Assembly: GCA_046328525.1 (NCBI GenBank)
Contig: JAXLWK010000006.1
Coordinates: 186,001 to 250,000 of the forward strand
Reading direction: 5' to 3'
From: JBDHWG01 sp046328525
GTDB taxonomy: Bacteria; Chloroflexota; Anaerolineae; Epilineales; JAHCIE01
Length of the DNA stretch: 64,000 bases
Under the pieces are notes generated by a model, which was not told the origin of the DNA, ran no database searches, and was given only the letters and a program-made list of their open reading frames with translations. Position numbers and translations under genes: made by a program. Below are positions 27,099-34,313 of the stretch, piece by piece. Numbering within the stretch: the first letter of the stretch is position 1; every line of letters begins with the position of its first letter.

Positions 27099-27126
27099 AG
27101 CCAGGGCCGCACAAGCGGCCCTGGCT
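27099..27126 (+). terminator. 12-bp hairpin between tuf and rpmG
   Basis: AGCCAGGGCCGC and GCGGCCCTGGCT pair perfectly around ACAA, followed only by TCTG. Probably partial termination, since rpmG-secE-nusG follow with no visible promoter. Confidence 0.6.
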
Positions 27127-27142
27127 TCTGTAGAGGTGACGC

Positions 27143-27307
27143 ATGGCGAAGAAAGCAAACCGCATGGTAATCACTCTCGAGTGCACGAAGTGCAAGGAGA
27201 GGAATTACACGACGGAGAAGAACCGAAAGAATGATCCGGCGCGGCTGGAGCTGAAGAAGTATTGCCCGCGCTGCCGCGAGCATCAGCCGCACCGCGAAAC
27301 ACGCTAG
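27143..27307 (+). CDS. rpmG: 50S ribosomal protein L33
   Basis: 54 aa, from ATG 27143 after GAGGTGACGC. It starts MAKKANRMVITLECTKCKER and ends YCPRCREHQPHRETR; the two CxxC pairs make it the zinc-binding (C+) form of L33. It lies 52 nt after tuf and 18 nt before secE, the usual place for rpmG. Confidence 0.95.
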   Translation: MAKKANRMVITLECTKCKERNYTTEKNRKNDPARLELKKYCPRCREHQPHRETR

Positions 27308-27325
27308 GCGCGGGAGGGAGGCATA

Positions 27326-27553
27326 GTGAGCACATCTGAAGCCAAACGACCCGCCGACGACAACGGCATCGTCCAACGCACGCGCCGCTACCTGGAGCAG
27401 ACTCGCTCGGAGCTGCGCAAGGTGGTGTGGCCGACGCGCGACGAGGCGGTGAACCTGACGGTCATGGTCGTCGTGGTGCTCATCGTCATGGCCGTGATCC
27501 TCGGCGTCGTGGACGCGGCGTTTACCACTCTCTTCCGCGGCCTGCTGGGCTAA
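27326..27553 (+). CDS. secE: Preprotein translocase subunit SecE
   Basis: 75 aa, GTG 27326 with GGGAGGGAGG upstream. Single C-terminal membrane helix (LTVMVVVVLIVMAVILGVVD) after the conserved amphipathic helix ELRKVVWPTRDE. It clamps SecY in the translocon. Followed 9 nt later by nusG, the standard pair. Confidence 0.96.
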   Translation: MSTSEAKRPADDNGIVQRTRRYLEQTRSELRKVVWPTRDEAVNLTVMVVVVLIVMAVILGVVDAAFTTLFRGLLG

Positions 27554-27562
27554 GGGAAAGCG

Positions 27563-28180
27563 GTGCCCCGTATGGATGATCGCATGGATGAGGTAGCCCC
27601 CGGCGGCCCGGCCGACGAGGTGGTGGATGGGGAGAAGACCGAGCCAAAGCCCGACGCAGCGCGGGCGTGGTACGTTCTCCACACCTACTCAGGCTACGAA
27701 AAGAAGGTCAAGCGCAACCTGGAGCGCCAGATCGAAGAGCGCGGCCTGCAAGACATGATCTTTCAGGTCATTGTGCCCGTCGAGTTGGAAGTGGACATCA
27801 AGGACGGCCAGCGGCGACAGGTCGAGCGCAAGATTTTCCCGGGCTACGTTCTCGTCCAGATGATCATGGACGACGAGACCTGGTATCTTGTCCGCAACAC
27901 GCCGGGCGTGACCGGGTTCGTTGGCTCCGGGTTGCGGCCGACGCCCCTGCCGGAAGCTGAAGTTGACAAGATCATGAAGCGGATGACGGCGGAAGCGCCG
28001 AAGGTGCGCATCACGTTCCACCCGGGGCAGAAGGTGCGCATCATTGACGGGCCGTTCACCGACTTCAACGGCGTCGTCGAGGAAGTGGACGCGGAGCGCG
28101 GCAAGATCCGCCTGACCGTATCTTTCTTCAACCGCGACACGCCGGTCGAGCTGGATTTCCTCCAGGTCGAGCGCATTTAG
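27563..28180 (+). CDS. nusG: Transcription termination/antitermination factor NusG
   Basis: 205 aa. NGN domain starts AWYVLHTYSGYEKKVKRNL (about residue 34); the KOW motif is FHPGQKVRIIDGPFTDFNG (about 150). An acidic 30-residue leader precedes the NGN domain. Start GTG 27563 or ATG 27572. It binds RNA polymerase and, through KOW, Rho or ribosomal S10. Confidence 0.96.
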   Translation: MPRMDDRMDEVAPGGPADEVVDGEKTEPKPDAARAWYVLHTYSGYEKKVKRNLERQIEERGLQDMIFQVIVPVELEVDIKDGQRRQVERKIFPGYVLVQMIMDDETWYLVRNTPGVTGFVGSGLRPTPLPEAEVDKIMKRMTAEAPKVRITFHPGQKVRIIDGPFTDFNGVVEEVDAERGKIRLTVSFFNRDTPVELDFLQVERI

Positions 28181-28209
28181 CGGTGTATCAAGCGTCAAAT
28201 GGTGGCAAC

Positions 28210-28264
28210 GTAGTAACGACTTTAGTCGTTTCCCAGGCCGCCAAACGACTGAAGTCGTTACTAC
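28210..28264. repeat. GACTTTAGTCG hairpin repeat, copy 3
   Basis: GTAGTAACGACTTTAGTCG paired with CGACTGAAGTCGTTACTAC, only one mismatch in 19 bp. It separates nusG from rplK. Confidence 0.75.
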
Positions 28265-28272
28265 ATCTAGGG

Positions 28273-28321
28273 TGACGCCGACTTCAGTTCGGCATATGGT
28301 GTAGCGCCGACTTCAGTCGGC
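28273..28321. repeat. GCCGACTTCAGTCGGC hairpins
   Basis: Two short palindromes, GCCGACTTCAGTTCGGC and GCCGACTTCAGTCGGC, in tandem directly behind the third GACTTCAGTCG hairpin and related to it. The rest of the rplK leader (28322-28392) shows no recognisable L1-binding structure to me. Confidence 0.6.
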
Positions 28322-28392
28322 CCAACGGAGTGTTCCCTACACGAGGGAGCTTCACGCGAGGCGAATTCATACCTCGGTAGAGAGAGGATACA

Positions 28393-28818
28393 ATGGCTGC
28401 GAAAATCAAAGCGATCGTCAGGCTACAGTTGAACGCTGGCAAGGCCACCCCGGCGCCGCCGGTCGGTACGGCCCTCGGCCCCCACGGCATCAACATTCCC
28501 CAGTTCGTGAAGGACTACAATGCCCGCACGGCCCCAATGGCCGGGCAGGTGATCCCGGTCGAGATCACTATCATGTCCGACCGCTCCTTCACCTTCGTCC
28601 TCAAGACCCCGCCGGCCCCCGACCTCCTCAAGTCGGCGGCGAAGGTGGACCGAGGCTCGGCGCGGCCCAACACCGTCCCGGCCGGTACGGTCACCCGGGC
28701 GCAGGTTCGGCAGATCGCCGAGACCAAGATGAAGGACCTGAACACGACCGACATTGACATGGCTATGCGCATGATCGAGGGCACCGCGCGGTCCATGGGC
28801 ATCAAGGTCACGGACTAA
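28393..28818 (+). CDS. rplK: 50S ribosomal protein L11
   Basis: 141 aa, ATG 28393 after AGAGAGGATACA. Conserved QLNAGKATPAPPVGTALG at the N-terminus and the RNA-binding C-terminal domain ending EGTARSMGIKVTD. L11 forms the GTPase-associated centre on 23S rRNA. Followed 12 nt later by rplA. Confidence 0.98.
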   Translation: MAAKIKAIVRLQLNAGKATPAPPVGTALGPHGINIPQFVKDYNARTAPMAGQVIPVEITIMSDRSFTFVLKTPPAPDLLKSAAKVDRGSARPNTVPAGTVTRAQVRQIAETKMKDLNTTDIDMAMRMIEGTARSMGIKVTD

Positions 28819-28830
28819 AGGGGGATAGAC

Positions 28831-29547
28831 ATGGCAACCGATAGCGGCAAGAAATATCAGGCGGCCAAGGCCAAGGTTGACCGCGACAAGACGTACAAGC
28901 CGGCCGAAGCGATCCAGCTCGCCAAAGAAGCGTCGTTCACCAAGTTCAATGAGACCGTGGAAATCCACTTCCGCCTGGGCGTGGACCCGCGCCACGCCGA
29001 CCAGCAGGTGCGTAGCGTGGTCGTCCTCCCCCACGGCACCGGCCGCCAGGTGCGCATCGCCGTGTTCGCCGAGGGCGACGCGGCCCGCATCGCCGAAGAG
29101 GCGGGCGCCGACATCATTGGCGCCGACGACCTGATCAAGCGCATCCAGGACGGCTTCACGGATTTCGAGATCGCCATCGCCACGCCGAACATGATGGGTA
29201 AGGTGGGCCGTCTCGGTAAGGTGCTTGGCCCGCGCGGCCTGATGCCCAACCCCAAGTCGGGCACGGTCGTTCCGGCCGAGGACCTGCCCCGCGTCATCAA
29301 CGAGGCGCGCGGCGGCCGCGTCGAGTTCAAGCTCGACAAGACGGCGAACCTGCACGTTCCCATCGGCAAGCGCGACTTCAGCGAGGAGCAGCTGATGGAG
29401 AACCTGTCGGCCCTGGTGGACGCGGTCAACCGCGCCAAGCCGTCGGGCGCGAAGGGTGTCTACATCAAGAACATGGTGCTGACGACGACGATGGGGCCGG
29501 GCATCAAGCTCGACCTGTCTGAGGCGGCGAACCTCAAGGCCAGCTAA
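28831..29547 (+). CDS. rplA: 50S ribosomal protein L1
   Basis: 238 aa. The signature MPNPKSGTVV lies at about residue 135, with the conserved MGKVGRLGKVLGPRGL just before. L1 forms the mobile stalk near the E site and in many bacteria represses its own operon. Contrary to the usual order, rplJ and rplL do not follow; a repeat and a strong terminator come next. Confidence 0.98.
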   Translation: MATDSGKKYQAAKAKVDRDKTYKPAEAIQLAKEASFTKFNETVEIHFRLGVDPRHADQQVRSVVVLPHGTGRQVRIAVFAEGDAARIAEEAGADIIGADDLIKRIQDGFTDFEIAIATPNMMGKVGRLGKVLGPRGLMPNPKSGTVVPAEDLPRVINEARGGRVEFKLDKTANLHVPIGKRDFSEEQLMENLSALVDAVNRAKPSGAKGVYIKNMVLTTTMGPGIKLDLSEAANLKAS

Positions 29548-29550
29548 CCC

Positions 29551-29616
29551 TGTCACGCTGAGCAGCGCGAAGCGTCCCCAATACTATCGGGATGCTTCAC
29601 TTCGTTCAGCATGACA
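29551..29616. repeat. GTCACGCTGAGC / GTTCAGCATGACA repeat
   Basis: TGTCACGCTGAGCAGCGCGAAGCG ... GATGCTTCACTTCGTTCAGCATGACA, a 66-bp interspersed palindrome of a type seen in many metagenomic genomes. A second copy is at 61997-62073 and a decayed one at 39322-39384. Confidence 0.7.
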
Positions 29617-29629
29617 ACCAGAAAGATAT

Positions 29630-29672
29630 CGAAGGGCGGAGCGCACGACGGTGCGTCTCCGCCCTTCGTTGT
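29630..29672 (+). terminator. Strong terminator behind rplA
   Basis: CGAAGGGCGGAG pairs with CTCCGCCCTTCG, with an inner CGCAC-GACG-GTGCG hairpin, followed by TTGTTGG. It closes the rplKA unit. Confidence 0.7.
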
Positions 29673-29736
29673 TGGCGGGAGTCTGTCGGATGGGCGTGGC
29701 TGAGATGTGGGGAAGCGCGGGCGGTTTTCGCGTAGA

Positions 29737-29755
29737 ATACGTTTGCGAAACGTAT
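29737..29755. promoter_or_regulatory. 19-bp palindrome overlapping a -10 element
   Basis: ATACGTTTGCGAAACGTAT has perfect 8-bp arms. Its left edge overlaps TAGAAT (29733-29738), a possible -10. It looks like the binding site of a dimeric repressor controlling the small membrane protein that starts at 29865. Confidence 0.45.
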
Positions 29756-29864
29756 GCCGAAGGTCATCCAGGGTCAGCCGGGATCGGCTATGATTCTTGA
29801 GTGGGAGACTCTGGTGGCCGGGCCGGCGCTTGCCGGCGCTGTCGTTGTCGAAAGGAGGGGACTC

Positions 29865-30050
29865 ATGACGCTGCTCGTTGGCGTGGGCGCGCTGATCGTC
29901 GCGCTCCTGGTCGGCTACCTTATCCTGCACATCATTCTGCCGTTCCTCCTGCACCTCATCGCCCACCTGGTGACGCTGGTGTTCATGCTGCTCATCGGCG
30001 GCGCGGTTGTCTTCCTCCTCATGCTGGCCTACGCCCGCCTCTTTGGCTAA
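29865..30050 (+). CDS. Small membrane protein, 61 aa
   Basis: ATG 29865 follows AAAGGAGGGG. Nearly the whole chain is two membrane helices (LLVGVGALIVALLVGYLIL and LVTLVFMLLIGGAVVFLLML) joined by a short segment rich in His (HIILPFLLHLIAHL). The frame is open upstream to 29754, but those residues do not look coding. Unknown family; possible operator upstream. Confidence 0.6.
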   Translation: MTLLVGVGALIVALLVGYLILHIILPFLLHLIAHLVTLVFMLLIGGAVVFLLMLAYARLFG

Positions 30051-30074
30051 CCCTGGGCCGTATCCCCCGAAAAC

Positions 30075-30102
30075 TTGCGCGCGGCGTGGTTTATGGTATA
30101 CT
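30075..30102 (+). promoter_or_regulatory. Promoter of rpsF-ssb-rpsR
   Basis: TTGCGC (30075-30080), 16-nt spacer and TGGTATACT, an extended -10 (TATACT at 30097-30102). It places the transcript start about 80 nt before rpsF and gives room for the structured leader. Confidence 0.65.
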
Positions 30103-30112
30103 TACCCTCTTT

Positions 30113-30180
30113 GGATAGGCACGTTCGCCTATCCACCTTTCTGCTCCGCTGGCTGCGGGGCATATCCCATAGAAAGGAGG
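30113..30180 (+). promoter_or_regulatory. rpsF leader, possible S6:S18-binding element
   Basis: First hairpin GGATAGGC / GCCTATCC (30113-30134). Then CCTTTCT (30136-30142) can pair with AGAAAGG (30171-30177), which contains the Shine-Dalgarno of rpsF. Inside that helix is GCTCCGC / GCGGGGC (30143-30149 with 30155-30161). The known S6:S18-binding leader has a CCG triplet beside a helix in rpsF mRNA; here CCG lies in the inner stem. Likely a feedback switch that hides the ribosome-binding site. Pairing is seen; protein binding is inferred. Confidence 0.55.
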
Positions 30181-30189
30181 TCACCAGTC

Positions 30190-30519
30190 ATGCGTGAATA
30201 CGAGTTTGCGATGGTTGTCAACCCAAGCCTGGACAACGACGGCGTTATGGCGCTCGTCGAGCAGGTCGGGGCACTCGTTACCGGCGCTGGTGGCCAGGTC
30301 AATGAGGTCGGGCAACTCGTAGATGGTACGGGTCAGCTTGCGGCCACTGAGACCTGGCGCCGGCGTCGTTTAGCGTACCCTCTCGACAGGAATCGCGAAG
30401 GTTACTTTGCTATCTACCGTATCCAGGCGCCCGCCACGATCTGGCCGGGCATCGAGCGCCAGCTCAAGCTGAACGAGAACGTGCTGCGTTACATGATTAT
30501 TCGAGCGGACGAAGAGTAA
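30190..30519 (+). CDS. rpsF: 30S ribosomal protein S6
   Basis: 109 aa from ATG 30190, preceded by AAAGGAGGT, a full-strength Shine-Dalgarno. MREYEFAMVVNPSLDND start and the C-terminal NENVLRYMIIRADE are typical. S6 pairs with S18 on the platform of the small subunit. The open frame reaches 30007 but the leader structure and ribosome-binding site fix this start. Confidence 0.96.
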   Translation: MREYEFAMVVNPSLDNDGVMALVEQVGALVTGAGGQVNEVGQLVDGTGQLAATETWRRRRLAYPLDRNREGYFAIYRIQAPATIWPGIERQLKLNENVLRYMIIRADEE

Positions 30520-30549
30520 GGTTAGTGCGCCGACGAGGCTAAGGAGAGG

Positions 30550-30951
30550 ATGATGACCAGGGGCTTGAATAAGGTCATGATAATCGGCAACCTGGGCCGC
30601 GATCCCGAGATGCGTTATACACCGAGCGGCAAGCCGGTGACGTCGTTCAGCGTGGCGACGAGCCGCAGCTGGGTGACGACCGACGGCGACCGGCGCGAGG
30701 CGACGGAGTGGTTCAACGTCGTCGCCTGGCGCGACCTGGCGGAGATTTGTAATCAGTACCTGACCAAGGGATCGAAGGTCTACATCGAGGGCCGCCTCCA
30801 GACACGCAGTTGGGAAGGCCCGGATGGTCAGAAGCACTTTCGCACTGAGGTTGTTGCCGACGAGATGATCCTCCTGGATAGCCGCCCTCGCGACGCCTAC
30901 GGCGATACGCCCGTGGACGAAGATCAGGACGCAGAAGAGTACCCGTTCTAG
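30550..30951 (+). CDS. ssb: Single-stranded DNA-binding protein
   Basis: 133 aa. OB fold with NKVMIIGNLGRDPEMRYTPSG and WFNVVAWRDLAEICNQYL; acidic C-terminal tail ending EEYPF, close to the DDDIPF tip that recruits repair and replication proteins. ATG 30550 or 30553 behind AAGGAGAGG. Sits between rpsF and rpsR as in many bacteria. Confidence 0.97.
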   Translation: MMTRGLNKVMIIGNLGRDPEMRYTPSGKPVTSFSVATSRSWVTTDGDRREATEWFNVVAWRDLAEICNQYLTKGSKVYIEGRLQTRSWEGPDGQKHFRTEVVADEMILLDSRPRDAYGDTPVDEDQDAEEYPF

Positions 30952-30997
30952 GGACAGGAACATTTCGCAGCGGCTCTGGCCGCTGTAAGGAGTTTGC

Positions 30998-31498
30998 ATG
31001 GACGAGCAGAGAGAAGCGCCCCAGGCGCCCGCCGAGGACACGGCTGCGGCTGTGGCGGCGGTGGAGACCGCGCCGTCGGCCCCCGTCGCGGAGGCGGTCG
31101 CGCCTGCGGCAGAGGTCGTCGCGGCGGAAGCGCCGGCCGTGACAGCGCCCGCGCCTGCTGCGGAGGCGGCGCCTGCGCCGGCGGAAGCGCCCAGCGAAGC
31201 CGCGCCCGCGCGCCCGCCGCGGCCGGCCGGCGGCCCCCGACCGGGGGGGCCACGGCGTGGTCCCGGTGGTCCCGGTGGTCGCGGCCGCGGCCGGCGGCAG
31301 CCGTTCCCAAAAACGATCTCGCCGCTGGACTACAAGAACGTTGACCTGTTGAGCCGCTACATGACGGAGTCGGGCAAGATCAAGCCGCGCCGCAAGACGG
31401 GCGCGACGGCGAAGCAGCAGCGCATCCTGTCGAAGGCGATCAAGCGCGCGCGGCAACTCGCGTTGCTGCCGTACACAGGCCAGCACATCCGCGGCTAG
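30998..31498 (+). CDS. rpsR: 30S ribosomal protein S18 with Ala/Pro-rich extension
   Basis: 166 aa, over twice the usual 70-80. The S18 core is the last 70 residues: ISPLDYKNVDLLSRYMTESG, KIKPRRKTG and IKRARQLALLPYT. In front lies an acidic Ala/Glu/Pro-rich stretch (about 1-70) and then a Gly/Arg/Pro-rich stretch (about 71-98). ATG 30998 is preceded by TAAGGAG, and no other start lies between it and the core, so the extension is translated. No CxxC is present in the core. The stop codon overlaps a 28-bp palindromic repeat. rplI, the usual next gene, is missing. Confidence 0.95.
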   Translation: MDEQREAPQAPAEDTAAAVAAVETAPSAPVAEAVAPAAEVVAAEAPAVTAPAPAAEAAPAPAEAPSEAAPARPPRPAGGPRPGGPRRGPGGPGGRGRGRRQPFPKTISPLDYKNVDLLSRYMTESGKIKPRRKTGATAKQQRILSKAIKRARQLALLPYTGQHIRG

Positions 31499-31525
31499 TA
31501 GAGCCGCGCCATGGCGCGGCTCTAC
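31498..31525. repeat. 28-bp GTAGAGCCGCGCC palindrome, copy 1
   Basis: A perfect palindrome (left half GTAGAGCCGCGCCA). Its first base is the last base of the rpsR stop codon. The near-identical copy at 58829-58856 lies within a methyltransferase gene. Confidence 0.8.
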
Positions 31526-31559
31526 GGAATGCGTCAATAACACAACGAACAGGGATTGA

Positions 31560-31592
31560 CCAGGCACGGGATGCCACGAGTCCCGTGCCTGG
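31560..31592. terminator. Hairpin upstream of the parvulin gene
   Basis: CCAGGCACGGGA pairs with TCCCGTGCCTGG around a 9-nt loop, followed by CGCCTTGTG. Probably ends the rpsF-ssb-rpsR transcript, though the T tract is weak. Confidence 0.45.
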
Positions 31593-31637
31593 CGCCTTGT
31601 GTCACCCCCAATCATTTCGTGGCTGGTGGAGTTTGTC

Positions 31638-32843
31638 ATGAGCAAGCGAAGCCGCAAGGCGGCTGCGCAGCCTGCTGCGCCGACTCAGAAACAGATGCAC
31701 ATTTCGCGGCGCGCGCAGCAGCGTCAGCGCCAGCTTTGGATTATCTTCGGCAGTATCCTCGCCGTGATCGGTGTGGTCCTCGTCGCGGCGCTGGTGCAGC
31801 AATACTGGCTCAAGCCGCGCGCCCCCATCGCCACCGTCAACGGCGCGGCCGTTACGACCTCGGCGTATCAAGACCGGTTCCGCTACGAGGACTACCGTAT
31901 TCTTCAGCGGTTCGGGGCGCTGGCCGGCAGCCCCCAGATTGCGCAGCAGATTTCCCAGTACGTCCAGCAGCAGCTTCCGAACCAGGTGTTCGAGAGCATG
32001 ATTACCGAGGAGATGCTGCGGCAGGAGGCGGCGAAGCAGAACTATGCGCCGACCGACGCCGAGGTGACGAAGGCGCTCCAGGCGCAGTTCGACTATTACC
32101 CGGCCGGTACGCCGACGCCGACGGTTGGCGCGGCGACCTCGACGCCGCAGCCGTCGCCCACCGCCGGCGCCGGCACGGTCGTTCCGACGCCGGGGCCGAC
32201 GGAGACGCCTGCCATCGTCACCGCCGACCAGTTCAAGAAAGACTATGACCAGTATCTGAGCGACCTGAAGGCGCAGACCGGGCTGACGGAGAGCTACGTC
32301 CAGGACTACACGCGGACCCAGCTCATCTACGACCACTTCCGCAACCAGGCTATCGCTGACGCCAAGATCCCGCAGACGACGCAGCAGGTGCGCGCCAAGC
32401 AGATCGTCCTCGCCAGCGAGGATGACGCCAAGCGCGTGGTCGAGCGCCTCAAGGCCGGCGAGGACTTTGCAGCTGTGGCGAAGGCCGTCTCGACGGACAC
32501 TCAGACGAAGGACAGCGGCGGCGACCTGGGGTGGTTCGCGCAGGGAACCTACGACGCGGTGATCGAGAAGGCCGCGTTTACTCAGCCGGTGGGTCAGATC
32601 AGCGACCCGATCCAGAATGCCGGCAAGTGGGTCGTCCTCGTCGTGACGGATGCGCCGCAGCAGCGGCCCATCACCGACACGGACCGCCAGAAAAAGGAGC
32701 AGTCGGCGGTGGACGCCTTCCTGGGGCAGCTCCAGGCGAAGGCGGCCATCGAGCGCAACTTCCGCGCCGACATCGTGCCGAGTGTCGGGCAGGCGGCGAC
32801 GAGCCAGTCGGCCCTCCCCGTCCCCGTTCCGACGAGCCGCTGA
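31638..32843 (+). CDS. SurA/PrsA-like parvulin peptidyl-prolyl isomerase
   Basis: 401 aa from ATG 31638. A cytoplasmic basic start (SKRSRKAAA) precedes one membrane helix (WIIFGSILAVIGVVLVAALV), then a SurA_N chaperone domain whose two halves are separated by a 45-residue Thr/Pro-rich insert (about 155-200), and a PpiC parvulin domain (RAKQIVLAS, DLGWFAQGTY, VGQISDPIQ). It should help fold secreted proteins outside the membrane, like PrsA. Directly followed by a strong terminator. Confidence 0.88.
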   Translation: MSKRSRKAAAQPAAPTQKQMHISRRAQQRQRQLWIIFGSILAVIGVVLVAALVQQYWLKPRAPIATVNGAAVTTSAYQDRFRYEDYRILQRFGALAGSPQIAQQISQYVQQQLPNQVFESMITEEMLRQEAAKQNYAPTDAEVTKALQAQFDYYPAGTPTPTVGAATSTPQPSPTAGAGTVVPTPGPTETPAIVTADQFKKDYDQYLSDLKAQTGLTESYVQDYTRTQLIYDHFRNQAIADAKIPQTTQQVRAKQIVLASEDDAKRVVERLKAGEDFAAVAKAVSTDTQTKDSGGDLGWFAQGTYDAVIEKAAFTQPVGQISDPIQNAGKWVVLVVTDAPQQRPITDTDRQKKEQSAVDAFLGQLQAKAAIERNFRADIVPSVGQAATSQSALPVPVPTSR

Positions 32844-32858
32844 CCTGTTGATACCCCG

Positions 32859-32890
32859 CAGCCCCTTCTGATGCCAGAAGGGGCTGTTTT
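32859..32890 (+). terminator. Intrinsic terminator of the parvulin gene
   Basis: CAGCCCCTTCTG pairs perfectly with CAGAAGGGGCTG around ATGC, followed directly by TTTT. Confidence 0.88.
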
Positions 32891-32912
32891 GCATGAAAAA
32901 GGATACTTCAAT

Positions 32913-34007
32913 ATGCGCATCGGAATCATTGGCTGCGGCAATATCAGCGCCATCTACCTCAAGAACCTGCCCACGTTCGAGGGCCTGAGTGTCGTCGGGT
33001 GCGCCGACATTCTGCCCGAGCGCGCCCAGGCCCAGGCCGCCGCGCACAACGTCCCGTGGGCCGGCAGCGTCGAGGACATGCTGGCGCGGCCGGACGTGGA
33101 GCTTGTGGTCAACCTGACGATCCCCGCCGTGCACGCCTCGGTGAGCCGCATGGCGCTGGAGGCCGGCAAGCACGTCTACTCCGAGAAGCCCCTCGCCATC
33201 GCCGGTGAGGATGGCCGCGCGCTGCTGGCGCTGGCCGCGGCGCGTGGGCTGCGCATCGGCGGGGCGCCGGACACGTTCCTCGGCGGCGGCCTCCAGACGT
33301 GCCGCAAGCTGATTGACGACGGCGTCATCGGCCGGCCTGTCGCCGCGACGGCGTTCATGCTGAGTCACGGGCCAGAGACGTGGCATCCCGACCCGGCGTT
33401 CTTCTACGAGGTGGGCGCGGGGCCGCTGTTCGACATGGGGCCGTACTACATCACGGCGCTGGTGACGCTGCTCGGCAGCGTCCAGCAGGTGGCGGCGGCG
33501 GCGCGCATCTCCTTCCCGGAGCGCGTCATCACCAGCGAGCCGCACGCGGGCGAGGTCATCCACGTCAAGACGCCGACGCATGTCGTCGCCAATATGGGCC
33601 TGGCCGGGGGCGCGCTGGCGACGATGATCACGTCATTCGACGTGTGGGGCAGCCAGGTCCCGCGCATCGAAATCTACGGCTCGGAGGCGACGCTCGGCGT
33701 GCCGGACCCGAACACGTTCGGTGGGCCGGTGCTGCTGCGCAAGGCCGGGGAGAAGACGTTCAGCGAGGTTCCGCTGGCGTATGGCTACACGGCCAACAGC
33801 CGCGGGCTGGGCGTGGCCGACATGGCCGACGCGATTCGGAGCGGCCGACCGGCGCGGGCGAGCGGCGACCTGACGTTCCACGTCCTGGACACGATGGGCA
33901 CGATCCTGGACGCGGCGGAGGCGGGGACGTGGCTCGACGTGGGCAGCAGCGTCGCGCGCCCAGCGCCCCTACCGCCTGGCCTGGCGCCCGGCCGCGTCAC
34001 GGTATAA
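32913..34007 (+). CDS. Gfo/Idh/MocA-family oxidoreductase
   Basis: 364 aa from ATG 32913 (AAAAAGGATA upstream). N-terminal Rossmann motif GIIGCGNISAIYLKNL binds NAD(P); EKPLAI (about residue 92-97) is the family hallmark with its catalytic Lys. The C-terminal alpha/beta domain carries DMGPYYITAL. Members oxidise or reduce sugars and sugar acids; the exact substrate is unknown. Isolated by a terminator on one side and the VapBC locus on the other. Confidence 0.9.
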   Translation: MRIGIIGCGNISAIYLKNLPTFEGLSVVGCADILPERAQAQAAAHNVPWAGSVEDMLARPDVELVVNLTIPAVHASVSRMALEAGKHVYSEKPLAIAGEDGRALLALAAARGLRIGGAPDTFLGGGLQTCRKLIDDGVIGRPVAATAFMLSHGPETWHPDPAFFYEVGAGPLFDMGPYYITALVTLLGSVQQVAAAARISFPERVITSEPHAGEVIHVKTPTHVVANMGLAGGALATMITSFDVWGSQVPRIEIYGSEATLGVPDPNTFGGPVLLRKAGEKTFSEVPLAYGYTANSRGLGVADMADAIRSGRPARASGDLTFHVLDTMGTILDAAEAGTWLDVGSSVARPAPLPPGLAPGRVTV

Positions 34008-34020
34008 AGCTGCTAGGTAC

Positions 34021-34068
34021 TTGACAATCCGCATCTGATGCGCTATCATCAAACATCAGATGCGGATT
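34021..34068 (+). promoter_or_regulatory. vapBC promoter with 15-bp operator arms
   Basis: TTGACA (34021-34026), 17-nt spacer, TATCAT (34044-34049). Perfect 15-bp inverted arms AATCCGCATCTGATG (34026-34040) and CATCAGATGCGGATT (34054-34068) bracket the -10. Their position fits autorepression by the VapB dimer or VapBC complex. Confidence 0.8.
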
Positions 34069-34085
34069 TGCGTGAAGGAGGACGA

Positions 34086-34313
34086 GTGCGCACAACCGTA
34101 GACCTGGACGAGGATGTTCTGCTTGCAGCCAAGGAACTAGCCCGGCAGCGAGGTACAACGATCGGCAAGGTGATCTCCGAACTCATGCGCAATGCGCTGA
34201 CCCGCGAGGTCGTCGCCGAGACCCGACACGGTATCCCGCTGTTTCCGGTTCAGCCCGGTGCGGGCATTGTGACGCTCGAACTGGTCAATCAGCTTCGGGA
34301 AGAAAGCCCGTGA
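34086..34313 (+). CDS. VapB-type ribbon-helix-helix antitoxin
   Basis: 75 aa from GTG 34086, chosen for AAGGAGG at 34074-34080. RTTVDLDEDVLLAAKELARQ is a ribbon-helix-helix DNA-binding fold; the C-terminal tail (FPVQPGAGIVTLELVNQL) should wrap the toxin. It likely binds the operator just upstream. The stop overlaps the toxin start (GTGA). Confidence 0.85.
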   Translation: MRTTVDLDEDVLLAAKELARQRGTTIGKVISELMRNALTREVVAETRHGIPLFPVQPGAGIVTLELVNQLREESP

